Source: Maridesulfovibrio salexigens DSM 2638 (GTDB lineage: Bacteria; Desulfobacterota; Desulfovibrionia; Desulfovibrionales; Desulfovibrionaceae). Taken from it: a stretch of DNA of 64,000 bases. Location: NCBI RefSeq assembly GCF_000023445.1, contig NC_012881.1, positions 2,967,501 through 3,031,500 on the forward strand, in the 5' to 3' direction. Below, piece after piece: positions 8,918-18,514 of this stretch. Positions within the stretch are counted from its first letter, which is position 1, and each line of letters starts with the position of its first letter. The translations under genes and the position numbers were made by a program. The notes under the pieces were generated by a model that was given only the letters and a program-made list of their open reading frames with translations, did not search any database and was not told the origin of the DNA.

Positions 8918-9826
8918 CTATTTCCAACCAGTCTCACAAACCGCCTCAAACCCCGGCAAGACAATCTTACGATGATGCAGATACATCCTGTCCGCACTAT
9001 CCTCGCGACCATAAATAGGATCGCCCACTATGGGGAATCCCGCATGGGCGAGATGAGCCCTGATCTGGTGGCGGGCACCTTTGGCTATACGAACTTCTAG
9101 AAGCGAAGTTCCATCATCATATCTTTCAACTACCTCCGCACTGGACCAACGTTCTTCCGGAGCCTGATCATCAAGCACTTTGGTGCGTTTACGGTCGGCA
9201 GTATCAAGACTGTTCTTTACAACAAAAGGTCCTTCAGGAATGCCGTGCACTTTGGCGTGGTAAACTTTATCCACTGTGCCGGAATCCTCACATTCACGAA
9301 ATTCATTTTCCCGCTCTACTCCGAAAGCAATCAACAACATCCCTGAAGTAAGAAAATCCAAACGATTAGCAAGAATAGGCTCTTTACCGGGAAAAATACC
9401 GGAGAGACATTCTTCAACAGAAGACTCCGCACTTCCGGCAATTGCTGCTGAATGTAACCCTTCGGGTTTATACACGGTCCCGAATCCTTCCCCCTGTTTA
9501 ACCACCTTCACCTGCGATAAAATCTCAACAGCACAGGAGCGATCCTCAGCTTCCAGCAGCACAACTTCCGCACCGGGAAACATCTTTAATCCTGAACGGC
9601 AACTGCGGCCATTGACCATCACAAGACCGTTCTCTATCAACCGCCTGCGTTCACGCAATCCGCTGTCGGGCAGCAGCTTGAGCAAAAATTTATCCAAACG
9701 CAGACCGTCATCGCTATCACCAGCTATAATTCTGTCAATTTCATTCAATTGTTTATCTTCCGTTTCTGGTAGCTGATTACCGTTCCAATTCATTGAACGG
9801 GGTTTACGCTGCAAGGGAAACAGCAT
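8918..9826 (-). CDS. RluA-family pseudouridine synthase
   Basis: About 300 residues. An S4-like RNA-binding segment near residues 25-85 (DKFLLKLL, then RRRLIENGLVMVNGR) precedes the catalytic domain. The RluA motif II appears as ANRLDFLTSGMLL with the catalytic Asp; the usual RLDR-TSG Arg is Phe here. The C-terminal KGARHQIRAHLAHAGFPIVGDPIYG block is typical of RluA enzymes, which isomerise uridines in rRNA or tRNA. The target site cannot be read from sequence. The start is uncertain: ATG at 9826 has a weak GTGAG upstream; ATG at 9793 and TTG at 9844 are alternatives. Confidence 0.85.
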   Translation of the reverse strand: MLFPLQRKPRSMNWNGNQLPETEDKQLNEIDRIIAGDSDDGLRLDKFLLKLLPDSGLRERRRLIENGLVMVNGRSCRSGLKMFPGAEVVLLEAEDRSCAVEILSQVKVVKQGEGFGTVYKPEGLHSAAIAGSAESSVEECLSGIFPGKEPILANRLDFLTSGMLLIAFGVERENEFRECEDSGTVDKVYHAKVHGIPEGPFVVKNSLDTADRKRTKVLDDQAPEERWSSAEVVERYDDGTSLLEVRIAKGARHQIRAHLAHAGFPIVGDPIYGREDSADRMYLHHRKIVLPGFEAVCETGWK

Positions 9827-9940
9827 ACAACTCACTAAGCACAATGGAATTTGTTCAAGTGGCCGTTATTAAAGCAAGTACACACTTTTTAGCTGCCAAA
9901 TGACCTTCATCAACCTTTTCCCAAGATAGCAGGTTTTGCC

Positions 9941-10843
9941 GTGAATATTAAAGGATGTATTTTCGTCATCTGTGCCGCGATCATGTGGGGGCTGATCGGT
10001 CCCATCTCCAAATTCCCAATTGAACAGGGAGTAGCACCGCTTGAGAACGCCTTCTGGCGGGCTGTTTTCGCATGGATGCTCTTTGCTGTCCACGCCTGCC
10101 GCATCCGGGCTATCAAAATAGATATCAAAGACCTGCCACAAATCATCGGATTCGGTTTCGTAGGAGTAACCATATTTTACGGTTCCTACCAGCTGGCGGT
10201 GCAAGACGTGGGCGCGGCTCTGGCTTCGGTACTGCTCTACACTGCCCCGGCATGGGTAGCCTTCATGTCTTGGCTGTTGCTGGGCGAAAGAATGACTCCT
10301 ATCAAAATATCAGCCATGCTGATCACCATTTTCGGGGTTACCTGCGTATCTCTCGGGCCTCATATTTTCGGGACTGGAACCGAAATGTCCTTCACTTGGC
10401 CGGGTATCATTTTCGGACTCACTTCCGGATTCACATACGCGCTCTACTACATATACGGAAAAACCATCTTTGCCCGCTACACCACGCCGACAATATTTTT
10501 ATACGCCCTGCCCATCGGTGCACTTTGCCTGTTGCCATTCTTTGAGTTCACCCCGAAAACCGGGACTTCATGGATGAGTATCATCGCGCTGGCCTTGATT
10601 TGTACTTACGGAGCATATTCTATCTACTATGCCGGACTTAAATGGCTGGAACCAACCGCAGCCTCGGTTATCGCCACCATAGAACCGGTAATCGCCGCAG
10701 TGCTGGCATGGCTTTGGTGGAACGAAAGTTTCGACTGGACCGGATACATCGGCAGTGCTTTGATTATTTCTGCTGTGCTTATGATTGTCATGGAAAATAA
10801 AATTATTGAATTATTCTCGAGAAAAAGAAGCGAAGCCTATTAA
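9941..10843 (+). CDS. EamA/DMT-family inner-membrane transporter
   Basis: A 300-residue protein with about ten transmembrane helices arranged as two EamA repeats. Examples are AAIMWGLIGPISKFP at the start of repeat one and GFTYALYYIYGKTIF at the start of repeat two, each ending with the typical E(R/P)-rich segment (LLGERMTPIK; ATIEPVIAAVLAWLWWNE). The drug/metabolite transporter superfamily exports amino acids, nucleosides or drugs. The substrate is not predictable here. The GTG start is chosen because an AGCAGG site lies at the right distance. It runs in the same direction as addA, with only a palindromic spacer between them. Confidence 0.85.
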   Translation: MNIKGCIFVICAAIMWGLIGPISKFPIEQGVAPLENAFWRAVFAWMLFAVHACRIRAIKIDIKDLPQIIGFGFVGVTIFYGSYQLAVQDVGAALASVLLYTAPAWVAFMSWLLLGERMTPIKISAMLITIFGVTCVSLGPHIFGTGTEMSFTWPGIIFGLTSGFTYALYYIYGKTIFARYTTPTIFLYALPIGALCLLPFFEFTPKTGTSWMSIIALALICTYGAYSIYYAGLKWLEPTAASVIATIEPVIAAVLAWLWWNESFDWTGYIGSALIISAVLMIVMENKIIELFSRKRSEAY

Positions 10844-10857
10844 AAGGTTTTGGGATT

Positions 10858-10885
10858 CTTAAACCCTTTTGCAAAAGGGTTTAAG
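10858..10885 (+). repeat. 28-bp perfect palindrome (REP-like or attenuator) between eamA and addA
   Basis: Arms CTTAAACCCTTTT and AAAAGGGTTTAAG flank a central GC. It lies 15 nt past the transporter stop and 18 nt before the addA start. No T-run follows, so it is not a classical terminator. It may be a dispersed intergenic palindrome, an mRNA stabiliser or a partial attenuator. Confidence 0.75.
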
Positions 10886-10903
10886 CCGTCGGAGACAAAA
10901 CAA

Positions 10904-13900
10904 ATGCTAAAACAAGTTAAGGCTTCTGCCGGTTCCGGTAAGACATATGAACTTACCGGACGTTTTTTATCTCTCTTAGCCGGAGCACAGGAAGAAGATT
11001 CCGTCCCGGTCTGTAAAAGCTCACAGGGTAAAGGTTACTGCTGGCCTGAAATCATGGCTGTAACCTTCACCAACAAAGCTGCGGCAGAGATGAAGGAACG
11101 TGTGATTCGTTCCCTAAAAAACCGCGCTCTGGACATCGAAGGCGACGGTCTGGGAGCGGACTGGAAACCACTGGACGCCAAGAAACAACTCATCCCTATC
11201 CTGCAACGCTACAATCGCCTTAATATCCGCACTATTGATAGTTTGCTTAATCTGCTGGTGCGTATATTCGCCCTTGAATTGGGACTTAGCCCGGAATTTG
11301 AACTGCTCTTTGAGCCGCAGGCCTTATTCGAGCCGAACTTCAACAAATTTCTGGCCCAATGCGAAGAAGGCGACCTGCTGCGAAAGGAACTGCTGGACGA
11401 TGCTGTAGACAGCCTCGTGCTCAAGGAAGAAAAGCAAGGATTCTGGCTGGCCGAACAAATGCGCATGCGCCTCCTTTCCATCCTGACTCACGTTATCGAC
11501 CATCCGGCGGAAAGACTCACTGATCAGGAAGAGATCGCCGGACTACTGCAAATTGAATTTGATGCATTCCAGAAGGCTGTACGCGATTTATCAACACTCA
11601 TTGATGCAGATAAGCTTGCGGCCTCGGCGCACCTGAAAAAATATCTGGAGCATGCCGCAAAAATAGACTTCATGGACCTGCCCAAGGAATCGACAATGGT
11701 TGCCAAGGACAGCTTTGAAGATTGCGTTAATAAAAAATCCAAAGGCGACATCGGTTCCTACCATGAGAAAGTATACGCTGATTTAAAACAAGCCCATGAG
11801 ATATACCGCGACAAGGCGACTATCCTGCGCGGTGCATATGCACTGGCCCCGTTCGTACGCATTGTAGAGGAAATCCGGGCTGATATTATCGAATACCAGA
11901 CTCGCAACGGCATGCTGCTCAGTGCGGACCTGCCTAAAGTTGCAAGCTTCGTACTCCAAGGCGGAAGCGCATTGCCTGATGCATTCTGCCGCATGGGATC
12001 GCGCTTGCACCATCTGCTTGTTGACGAATTTCAGGACACCAGCCTTGCTCAATGGAACGCCATGATTCCGCTGGCTATCGAATGCCTCTCCAAACGGGGC
12101 AGCCTCTTTTACGTTGGTGATGTAAAGCAGGCCATTTACAGCTGGCGCGGAGGACGTTCCGAGCTATTCGATGAAGTGGGGCAGGACCCGGAACTGAGCG
12201 GGCTTTCCGAGTTCACCCCGGCAAATCTCGATTACAACTGGCGCAGCCTTGAACATGTCATCGGCTTCAACAATGAATTCTTTGATGCGCTGGCGGATTA
12301 TGATCTGGCAATGGACCTTGCGGAAAGGCTCTATCCCAACGGCCCGGAAGAACAGCAGATCGAACTTGCCCAGCGGATTTCCCATTCATTTGATAAAGCT
12401 TCCCAGCAACTGCCGCCGAATCAGGATCGCATAGGTGGATACGTGCGCCTCCAACGGGTTTTCGCTTCCAGCTCACAGGAGATTGTGGATGAAACACGCC
12501 GCAACTTCGACCTACTCATGGAAGAACTGATTCCCCGCCGCGAATACCGGGATATCTGCGTACTGGTCCGCTCCAACGGTCATGCACAGTTGGTCTGCGA
12601 CTGGCTGGTGGAAAAATCCATTCCGGTAATCACCGAGAACAGCCTCCAACTGGACCGCCACCCCATTGTGCGCCAGATGGTTTCCCTGCTCAAATTCCTT
12701 GATTACCCGCAGGACGACCTTGCATTTCTGGAATTCATCTGCGGACAGGAAATCTTCGGTCATATTTCAGATATCGAGCACGATGACCTTTTCAAATGGC
12801 TCGCCGAACGAGACAAAGGCCCGCTGCACCGCCGCTTTTCCGAGCAATATCCTGATTTCTGGAACACGCAAATTTCACCCTTCCTGCGCAAATCAGGGCT
12901 GATGACACCTTACGACCTTGCCAGCGAAATGGTCAGCCGCTTCAAACTCGTTGAAACCTATCCTCAGGATGAATTATACATCCGCCGTTTCCTTGAGGTG
13001 GTTCATCTTGCCGAAGAAAAACGCGGCACATCTCTGGCAGCTTTCCTTGATTTCTGGGAACTTTCTTCAGCCGAAGAAAAAGTGCCCCTGCCGGAGTCGG
13101 TCAACGCAGTACGCATCATGACCATCCATAAATCCAAGGGATTGGAATTCCCGGTTATCGTAGTGCCTTTCCATAACTGGTCCGTATCCGGACCGGACAC
13201 ATCTCTGGCTGATATTGAAATCGACGGACAAACCATGCTCACCCCCATGAGCAGCAGCTTGGGCGATATCTACTACGAAAACCGGACTCGCATGTTCAGT
13301 GAACAGCTCAACCTGCTCTATGTGGCATGGACCCGCGCCGGTCAGGAATTGTACGGCTTTCTGCCCTCGGAAAAAACTCGCGGGGTAAGTCCTGCATTGG
13401 CGGCTATTGAATTAATCCTTGAGGGCAAATTCAACGATCTCGGTATGCTTGAATATGGAATTACGCCTGAAGATACTCAGGTACTTCCCACCACGAATAA
13501 ACCGGAATATTCCTCTGAAGAGCCATGCGACGATTTCTGTGAAACTGATCCAGATGGACTACTTGAACCGGAACTCATGGGCTGGCTGCCGAGGCTACGC
13601 GTCTATCGCCACAACCTCGAGGATTATTCCTATGATGCCCGAATGCGCGGGGAACTGGCCCACAACGCCATGGAAAACCTGATTCTCACCGGAAATGACG
13701 AGGCCGATTGCCGCCGCAGCGCTGAAGCCGCCTTTGCCAAGTTTCCGGCAGTTACCGAGGAAGAAAACGTGCTGGTCCCGGAAGTAACTGACATGGCTCT
13801 CTGGGCCTTATCGGTCCCGGATATCCGCGCTGCAATAGAACGCGGCAGACCGGAAGTAGCCATTATGGATGCGCAAGGCGAAACCCATCGCGCTGACCTC

Positions 13901-14083
13901 CTGCTACTCGATGATAAACGGGCCTTGGTAGTGGAATACAAAACAGGACAGCCCTCCCCGGAAAACGAGAAGCAGGTCAAAAGATATTTGAAACTGCTAC
14001 GAGATATGTACGGTAACGAGAAGGAGTTGCGCGGTCTTCTCGTTTACTTGGATGGAAAATTTACACGGGAAGTTAATATTTAG
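10904..14083 (+). CDS. addA: AddA/RecB-like helicase-nuclease subunit
   Basis: A protein of about 1,060 residues that unwinds and processes double-strand DNA ends for recombination. UvrD-type SF1A motifs are present: Walker A ASAGSGKT within the first 15 residues, TFTNKAAAEMKERV, Walker B LLVDEFQDTS near residue 385, GDVKQAIYSWRGG, MTIHKSKGLEFPV, and LLYVAWTRA. The C-terminal PD-(D/E)XK nuclease is intact, with ELAHNAMENL, HRADLLLLD and VVEYKTGQP. An upstream TTG would extend the frame, but ATG 10904 is preferred: it has a GGAG site and places Walker A at the usual short distance from the N-terminus. Two nucleotides separate it from the partner gene addB. Confidence 0.9.
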   Translation: MLKQVKASAGSGKTYELTGRFLSLLAGAQEEDSVPVCKSSQGKGYCWPEIMAVTFTNKAAAEMKERVIRSLKNRALDIEGDGLGADWKPLDAKKQLIPILQRYNRLNIRTIDSLLNLLVRIFALELGLSPEFELLFEPQALFEPNFNKFLAQCEEGDLLRKELLDDAVDSLVLKEEKQGFWLAEQMRMRLLSILTHVIDHPAERLTDQEEIAGLLQIEFDAFQKAVRDLSTLIDADKLAASAHLKKYLEHAAKIDFMDLPKESTMVAKDSFEDCVNKKSKGDIGSYHEKVYADLKQAHEIYRDKATILRGAYALAPFVRIVEEIRADIIEYQTRNGMLLSADLPKVASFVLQGGSALPDAFCRMGSRLHHLLVDEFQDTSLAQWNAMIPLAIECLSKRGSLFYVGDVKQAIYSWRGGRSELFDEVGQDPELSGLSEFTPANLDYNWRSLEHVIGFNNEFFDALADYDLAMDLAERLYPNGPEEQQIELAQRISHSFDKASQQLPPNQDRIGGYVRLQRVFASSSQEIVDETRRNFDLLMEELIPRREYRDICVLVRSNGHAQLVCDWLVEKSIPVITENSLQLDRHPIVRQMVSLLKFLDYPQDDLAFLEFICGQEIFGHISDIEHDDLFKWLAERDKGPLHRRFSEQYPDFWNTQISPFLRKSGLMTPYDLASEMVSRFKLVETYPQDELYIRRFLEVVHLAEEKRGTSLAAFLDFWELSSAEEKVPLPESVNAVRIMTIHKSKGLEFPVIVVPFHNWSVSGPDTSLADIEIDGQTMLTPMSSSLGDIYYENRTRMFSEQLNLLYVAWTRAGQELYGFLPSEKTRGVSPALAAIELILEGKFNDLGMLEYGITPEDTQVLPTTNKPEYSSEEPCDDFCETDPDGLLEPELMGWLPRLRVYRHNLEDYSYDARMRGELAHNAMENLILTGNDEADCRRSAEAAFAKFPAVTEEENVLVPEVTDMALWALSVPDIRAAIERGRPEVAIMDAQGETHRADLLLLDDKRALVVEYKTGQPSPENEKQVKRYLKLLRDMYGNEKELRGLLVYLDGKFTREVNI

Positions 14084-14085
14084 TC

Positions 14086-16989
14086 ATGAATAATAAACCT
14101 ATCCAGATCATATCGTGGAAAGAAGATTTCATTGAGAATCTTGCCACAACTATAATTAATGATTCAGACGGCGACCTGAGCAAAGTTACGGTCATCGTTC
14201 CGCACCATCGTCCGGCCCGATATCTTAAGAAAGCTCTCGCGGCATCGGAACAATTGCCCAAGCCATGTATTCTACCTGAGATTTATTCATTTTCAGACTT
14301 TGTGTCTTCGCTGATCCCCAAACTTACTGCCGAATTTCCACGCAAGATAGGTAAACTGGATCAGGTCGGACTGCTCTTCAACATCATTGAAAAACTGCGC
14401 AACGAATCCACAGGCATGCTTGCAAAAATGCCTACGGATTTACAATTGTTCTTCCCGTGGGGCACCAGACTGGCATCCCTGCTGGAGGATCTACTTCGTC
14501 AGGATATCAAACCGCGCAACTTGACCATGCTGCAAGGCGAAGTGCTGGAATGGGCAGCCGCACTGCTGGAAGAGTTGGAAATAATTTTCGTGCGCTACAT
14601 GGAAGAACTGGAAAAGCGCGGCTGGACCACTTCGGGACTGGAAAACCGTACGCTCGTAGAGAATTTCAACGGACTTGATGACATCCTTAAAGACCGTCAG
14701 CTTTACCTTGCCGGATTCTACGGGGTCAGCGGTGTGGAAGACATGTTCTTCCGATATCTCTGGGACAATCTGGGATTGCAGGTCATCTGGCATAGTGATC
14801 CCGGGCTTGCCGCAGGTCGCAAAGGCCACTTTGCAGTGCGTGAACATCGACTTTGGCTACAGAACTGGAAAGCTGAAGCAGTATCAGATCATTCTGCAAA
14901 TGGAAGCTGCCAACTACCGGAACTGAAATTCTTCGAAGGCTTCGACCGTCACTCCCAGCTTTCTGCCATGCGTGAGGAACTCTGCTCGCAAAAGGTAGAA
15001 GGATGCGCCGTGGTCCTGCCGGACACGTCTTTGCTCCTGCCCGTAATGCATCATTTGCCTGAACAGGACATCAACATCAGTATGGGCTATCCACTGGAGC
15101 GCTCCGCTCTGAACGGACTGGTGGAAGCCGTCCTCAAATTGCAGGAGAACCGCAACGGGCGAACCTTTTACTGGAAAGACATTCTGGCCTTGATCCGCCA
15201 CCCGTACTTGAAAATGCTGGAAGTAAACGGCGATCAGCCTCTGCGAACCATCTTCCACCAATGGGAAAATGCACTGCGTCATGGCGCACCCTACGCTGAT
15301 GTGACCGATTTCGTTCCGGTGTACAGTGACGATAACGGCAATCTCGTCGATAACCCGGAAACCACAGAAGAACTGCGTTCCGAAGCAGTGCAGATCTGCA
15401 TTGACGGATTTAAGGATATCGAGACCCTTTCCGAACTGGCAGACAGTCTGCAAGCCATGTCTGAAATGCTCCGCCAGCGCGGTGGCACCCTTTGGAATCG
15501 TTATCTTCTGGACTCCGAATGTTTGTTCCGATTGATGAATGAAGTTATTCCCGAACTGCGCGAAAGCTCCATCAGTAATGAAATCTTCGGACAGTCACTC
15601 TGCTTTTCCATTTTCAGGCAGCTACTGTCATCGCAACGCGTATCCTTTGAACCGGACCCCATCTCCGGCATGCAGGTGCTTGGTATGCTTGAAAGCCGTC
15701 TGCTCAACTTCAAGCGTACTTTCATCCTTGATACCGTAGATGAGAAGCTTCCCGGCACCGATCCTTACGATCCCCTGCTCCCCGACCAATTGCGCCATCT
15801 ACTGGACCTGCCCGATTCTAGGGAAAGGGAATCTGTCGCGACCTACAACTTTTACCGTTTGATCATGGGCAGCGAAGAATCCTGCATCTTTTACCAGAGC
15901 GGCGTGCAGCCCGGATTACTCGATTCCAAATCAATCCGTTCCCGGTTTGTGGAGCAGTTGCTTTGGGAAATTGAGCAGCAACGCAAGGAAATCATCACTC
16001 CGGGCGAGGAGTTCCCTCTCAAGGCAGTCAATTTTCCGGTAGGGGCAATTGTTAATAATCCGGCGGCCATTCCTAAAGAACCGTTGCAGGATAAACTGGA
16101 AAACCTGCTCAAATTCAAAGGGCTGTCGCCTTCGGCAATTGATTGCTACGTAGGCTGTCCCAAACTTTTCTTCTTCCGTTATCTCTCTAATGTACGCGAA
16201 AGTGTAACGGTAGATCAGGACGGTGACCGCGCCGGATTCGGTGATCTGATCCACTCAGTGCTCAAGGACTTTCTTGAACCGCACCTGAATAAAGAGATAT
16301 GCGGCAAGGATCTAGACGCGCAGGCATTGCAGGATTTATTCATGCTCCGACTGGAAAGGGATTCGCTCTATCCCAACCTCGCCTATGATATAAAAAAATC
16401 CCTTGAGCAGGCTGGCAAAAACAGGCTGGCCTTGTTTCTCAAAAGCCTAAAGCCTACCAAAATAGTTGAGCTGGAATCTGACTCACAAGCCGAACTTGAA
16501 ATGGATGATTTCAGCGTCAGGATTCATGGCCGTGTTGACCGGGTCGATGAACGGGCTGGTGAACGTTACGTGCTGGACTACAAGACCGGACGGCTGCACC
16601 TGCCCCGCAAATCCTTCTGGGAAGATGAAAACATCTGGGGTCCGCTGCTCGATGATCCGCAAGCTATCTACCATGACGGCACACCTTTTCTTGAGATGAT
16701 CAAAAATTCAGCGGACAGCCTGCAACTTCCCCTTTATCTGCTGATGGACCATCACACTTCCGGGGAACTGCCAAGGCAGGCGGCACTGGTGGAATTAGTC
16801 ACCGATGGACGGGAAATGGGATTATTCGACTCCAAAACCGGGGATGAAGAGCGCGAAGAGATAATTGAAACCAAAATTCCGGCCCTGACTAAGGTAATCA
16901 TCAACAATATGCTGCAAGAGGATAGTTTCAAACCCATTCGTTCCAATATGTGCCAATGGTGTGCATACCGTGAGGCCTGCGGAAGCTGA
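14086..16989 (+). CDS. addB: AddB-like iron-sulfur nuclease subunit
   Basis: A 967-residue partner of AddA. The N-terminal half resembles a helicase fold without a recognisable Walker A (VTVIVPHHRPARYLKKAL at the usual position), as expected when the subunit is structural. The C-terminal nuclease has the conserved His in FGDLIHSVLKDF and the catalytic RYVLDYKTG. Four cysteines flank the nuclease: one in the CYVGC segment near residue 686 and three in CQWCAYREACG at the very end. This is the arrangement that holds the 4Fe-4S cluster in AddB-type nucleases. It starts 2 nt after addA, so translation is coupled. With AddA it should form the end-processing machine in place of RecBCD. Confidence 0.85.
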   Translation: MNNKPIQIISWKEDFIENLATTIINDSDGDLSKVTVIVPHHRPARYLKKALAASEQLPKPCILPEIYSFSDFVSSLIPKLTAEFPRKIGKLDQVGLLFNIIEKLRNESTGMLAKMPTDLQLFFPWGTRLASLLEDLLRQDIKPRNLTMLQGEVLEWAAALLEELEIIFVRYMEELEKRGWTTSGLENRTLVENFNGLDDILKDRQLYLAGFYGVSGVEDMFFRYLWDNLGLQVIWHSDPGLAAGRKGHFAVREHRLWLQNWKAEAVSDHSANGSCQLPELKFFEGFDRHSQLSAMREELCSQKVEGCAVVLPDTSLLLPVMHHLPEQDINISMGYPLERSALNGLVEAVLKLQENRNGRTFYWKDILALIRHPYLKMLEVNGDQPLRTIFHQWENALRHGAPYADVTDFVPVYSDDNGNLVDNPETTEELRSEAVQICIDGFKDIETLSELADSLQAMSEMLRQRGGTLWNRYLLDSECLFRLMNEVIPELRESSISNEIFGQSLCFSIFRQLLSSQRVSFEPDPISGMQVLGMLESRLLNFKRTFILDTVDEKLPGTDPYDPLLPDQLRHLLDLPDSRERESVATYNFYRLIMGSEESCIFYQSGVQPGLLDSKSIRSRFVEQLLWEIEQQRKEIITPGEEFPLKAVNFPVGAIVNNPAAIPKEPLQDKLENLLKFKGLSPSAIDCYVGCPKLFFFRYLSNVRESVTVDQDGDRAGFGDLIHSVLKDFLEPHLNKEICGKDLDAQALQDLFMLRLERDSLYPNLAYDIKKSLEQAGKNRLALFLKSLKPTKIVELESDSQAELEMDDFSVRIHGRVDRVDERAGERYVLDYKTGRLHLPRKSFWEDENIWGPLLDDPQAIYHDGTPFLEMIKNSADSLQLPLYLLMDHHTSGELPRQAALVELVTDGREMGLFDSKTGDEEREEIIETKIPALTKVIINNMLQEDSFKPIRSNMCQWCAYREACGS

Positions 16990-17073
16990 TATCTCTGCAT
17001 TTTAATGGTTTGACATTAGCAGTTCTCTGTTGAAGACTATGCCCTTAATAATAAAAAGAAGAGGAATACAAAT

Positions 17074-18264
17074 ATGAAGACTGCTGAAATCATGATTTGC
17101 GGAGCTGGAATTGTAGGTCTTACTGTAGCACGGGAGCTAATTTCCAGAGGATATAAGGATATCCTGATCATTGATAAAGAATCTGAGATTGCAAAGCACG
17201 CTTCAGGACGTAATAGCGGAGTGCTGCATGCCGGAATCTACTATGCTCCGGGCAGTCTGCGTGCCGTATCCTGTCTTTCCGGCAACTTCCGGATGAAAGA
17301 GTATTGCCGAGAAAAAGGGTTACCTCTGCTGGAAACAGGCAAGGTAATCGTAGCCCGCAATGAATCCGAACTGGCCACCCTCCATGAGCTATACAACCGG
17401 GCAACCGCCAATGGAGCTAAGGTCGAAATTATTGATAAACAGCGTCTTGCAGAGATAGAACCTAATGCAAAAACCACCAAAGAAGCGTTGTTTTCACATT
17501 ACACTGCTGTAGTAGACCCGCGTGCAGTAATGCAGTCTCTGTACAATGATCTTCAATCAAGCGGTAAAGTATCCTTTATGCTCGGCACTAAGTTTATTAC
17601 TGCAAAAAGTAATAACAACATAGTTACCGACAAAGGGGAGATCAGCTGCGGCCTCTTCATAAACGCAGCCGGAGCTTACAGCGATCAGGTGGCACGCCCC
17701 TTCGGATTTGGTGAAGGTTACCAGCTCATCCCCTTCAAAGGCATCTACAAAAAATTAAAGAAAGAAAAAGCCCACACCATCAAAGGCAGCATCTATCCGG
17801 TCCCTAACATTAAGAACCCCTTCCTCGGTATTCACTTCACTCGCGGTGCAAGCGGCGATGTATATTTGGGTCCCACCGCCATTCCCGCATTTGGACGCGA
17901 AAACTACGGCATCCTGAGCGGGCTGGACAAAGAAGCATTCGACATAATGCTCCGTGATGCCATTCTTTTTTTTAAAAACCCAAAATTTCGCTCTGTTGCA
18001 TTCGAAGAACCTCGTAAGTACTTTTTCAAATGTTTCTTTAACGATGCTAAAGAGTTGGTCAAAGAACTTTCCCCAAGCGACATTGAAAGCACTCCTAAAG
18101 TGGGTATTCGCCCGCAATTGGTTGACCTGAAACGTAATGAACTTGTCATGGACTTTTTAGTGGAAAGTGATAAAAAGAGTGTGCACGTACTGAACGCTAT
18201 TTCACCAGCCTTCACCAGCTCCATGTACTTTGCTGAAATGATTGTGGAGAATTACATACACTAG
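17074..18264 (+). CDS. lhgO: L-2-hydroxyglutarate oxidase
   Basis: A 396-residue FAD-dependent oxidase of the DAO/GlpO fold. It oxidises L-2-hydroxyglutarate to 2-oxoglutarate, a repair step for a by-product of central metabolism. The N-terminal dinucleotide-binding motif GAGIVGLTVARELISRG is followed by KHASGRNSGVLHAGIYY, which is diagnostic for LhgO/YgaF. The C-terminal half has VGIRPQLVD and the final SPAFTSSMYFAEMI segment. A GAGGA Shine-Dalgarno precedes the ATG. It is a single-gene unit with its own short terminator. Electrons in anaerobes probably go to the quinone pool or another carrier; this is inference. Confidence 0.9.
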   Translation: MKTAEIMICGAGIVGLTVARELISRGYKDILIIDKESEIAKHASGRNSGVLHAGIYYAPGSLRAVSCLSGNFRMKEYCREKGLPLLETGKVIVARNESELATLHELYNRATANGAKVEIIDKQRLAEIEPNAKTTKEALFSHYTAVVDPRAVMQSLYNDLQSSGKVSFMLGTKFITAKSNNNIVTDKGEISCGLFINAAGAYSDQVARPFGFGEGYQLIPFKGIYKKLKKEKAHTIKGSIYPVPNIKNPFLGIHFTRGASGDVYLGPTAIPAFGRENYGILSGLDKEAFDIMLRDAILFFKNPKFRSVAFEEPRKYFFKCFFNDAKELVKELSPSDIESTPKVGIRPQLVDLKRNELVMDFLVESDKKSVHVLNAISPAFTSSMYFAEMIVENYIH

Positions 18265-18280
18265 AGAATGTATGTTTTTT
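18254..18280 (+). terminator. Short terminator overlapping the end of lhgO
   Basis: Arms ACATACA (18254-18260) and TGTATGT (18269-18275) enclose the stop codon in the loop, and TTTTTT follows. Seven base pairs, AT-rich, so moderate strength. Confidence 0.55.
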
Positions 18281-18386
18281 GCATTGTAAAAACCACATTT
18301 ATACATTGCGCCACCAAGCTGTAACAGTCAAAAAGAACTTGACTTTAAGCCTCATACAGGAAAAAACTTTTCTCGGACTTCAAAGT

Positions 18387-18479
18387 TGCCTCTAAACAAT
18401 AAATACACCGATGTATGTATCTTTCAGATACCTGCCACAAAGTGTTTTTGCTGACAGTATTGTTTAAAATTCAGAGGCA
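18387..18479 (+). promoter_or_regulatory. Candidate structured mRNA leader of the nitronate monooxygenase-like gene
   Basis: TGCCTCT plus AAACAATA (18387-18401) can pair with TATTGTTT and AGAGGCA (18458-18479), with a 7-nt bulge in the right arm. Inside it a 5-bp hairpin ATACA-CCGA-TGTAT is visible (18403-18416). It ends 35 nt before the start codon. I do not recognise a known riboswitch class. Confidence 0.35.
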
Positions 18480-18514
18480 GCTCTTAAATATACAAGTCAT
18501 AGGAGAACTTTAGT

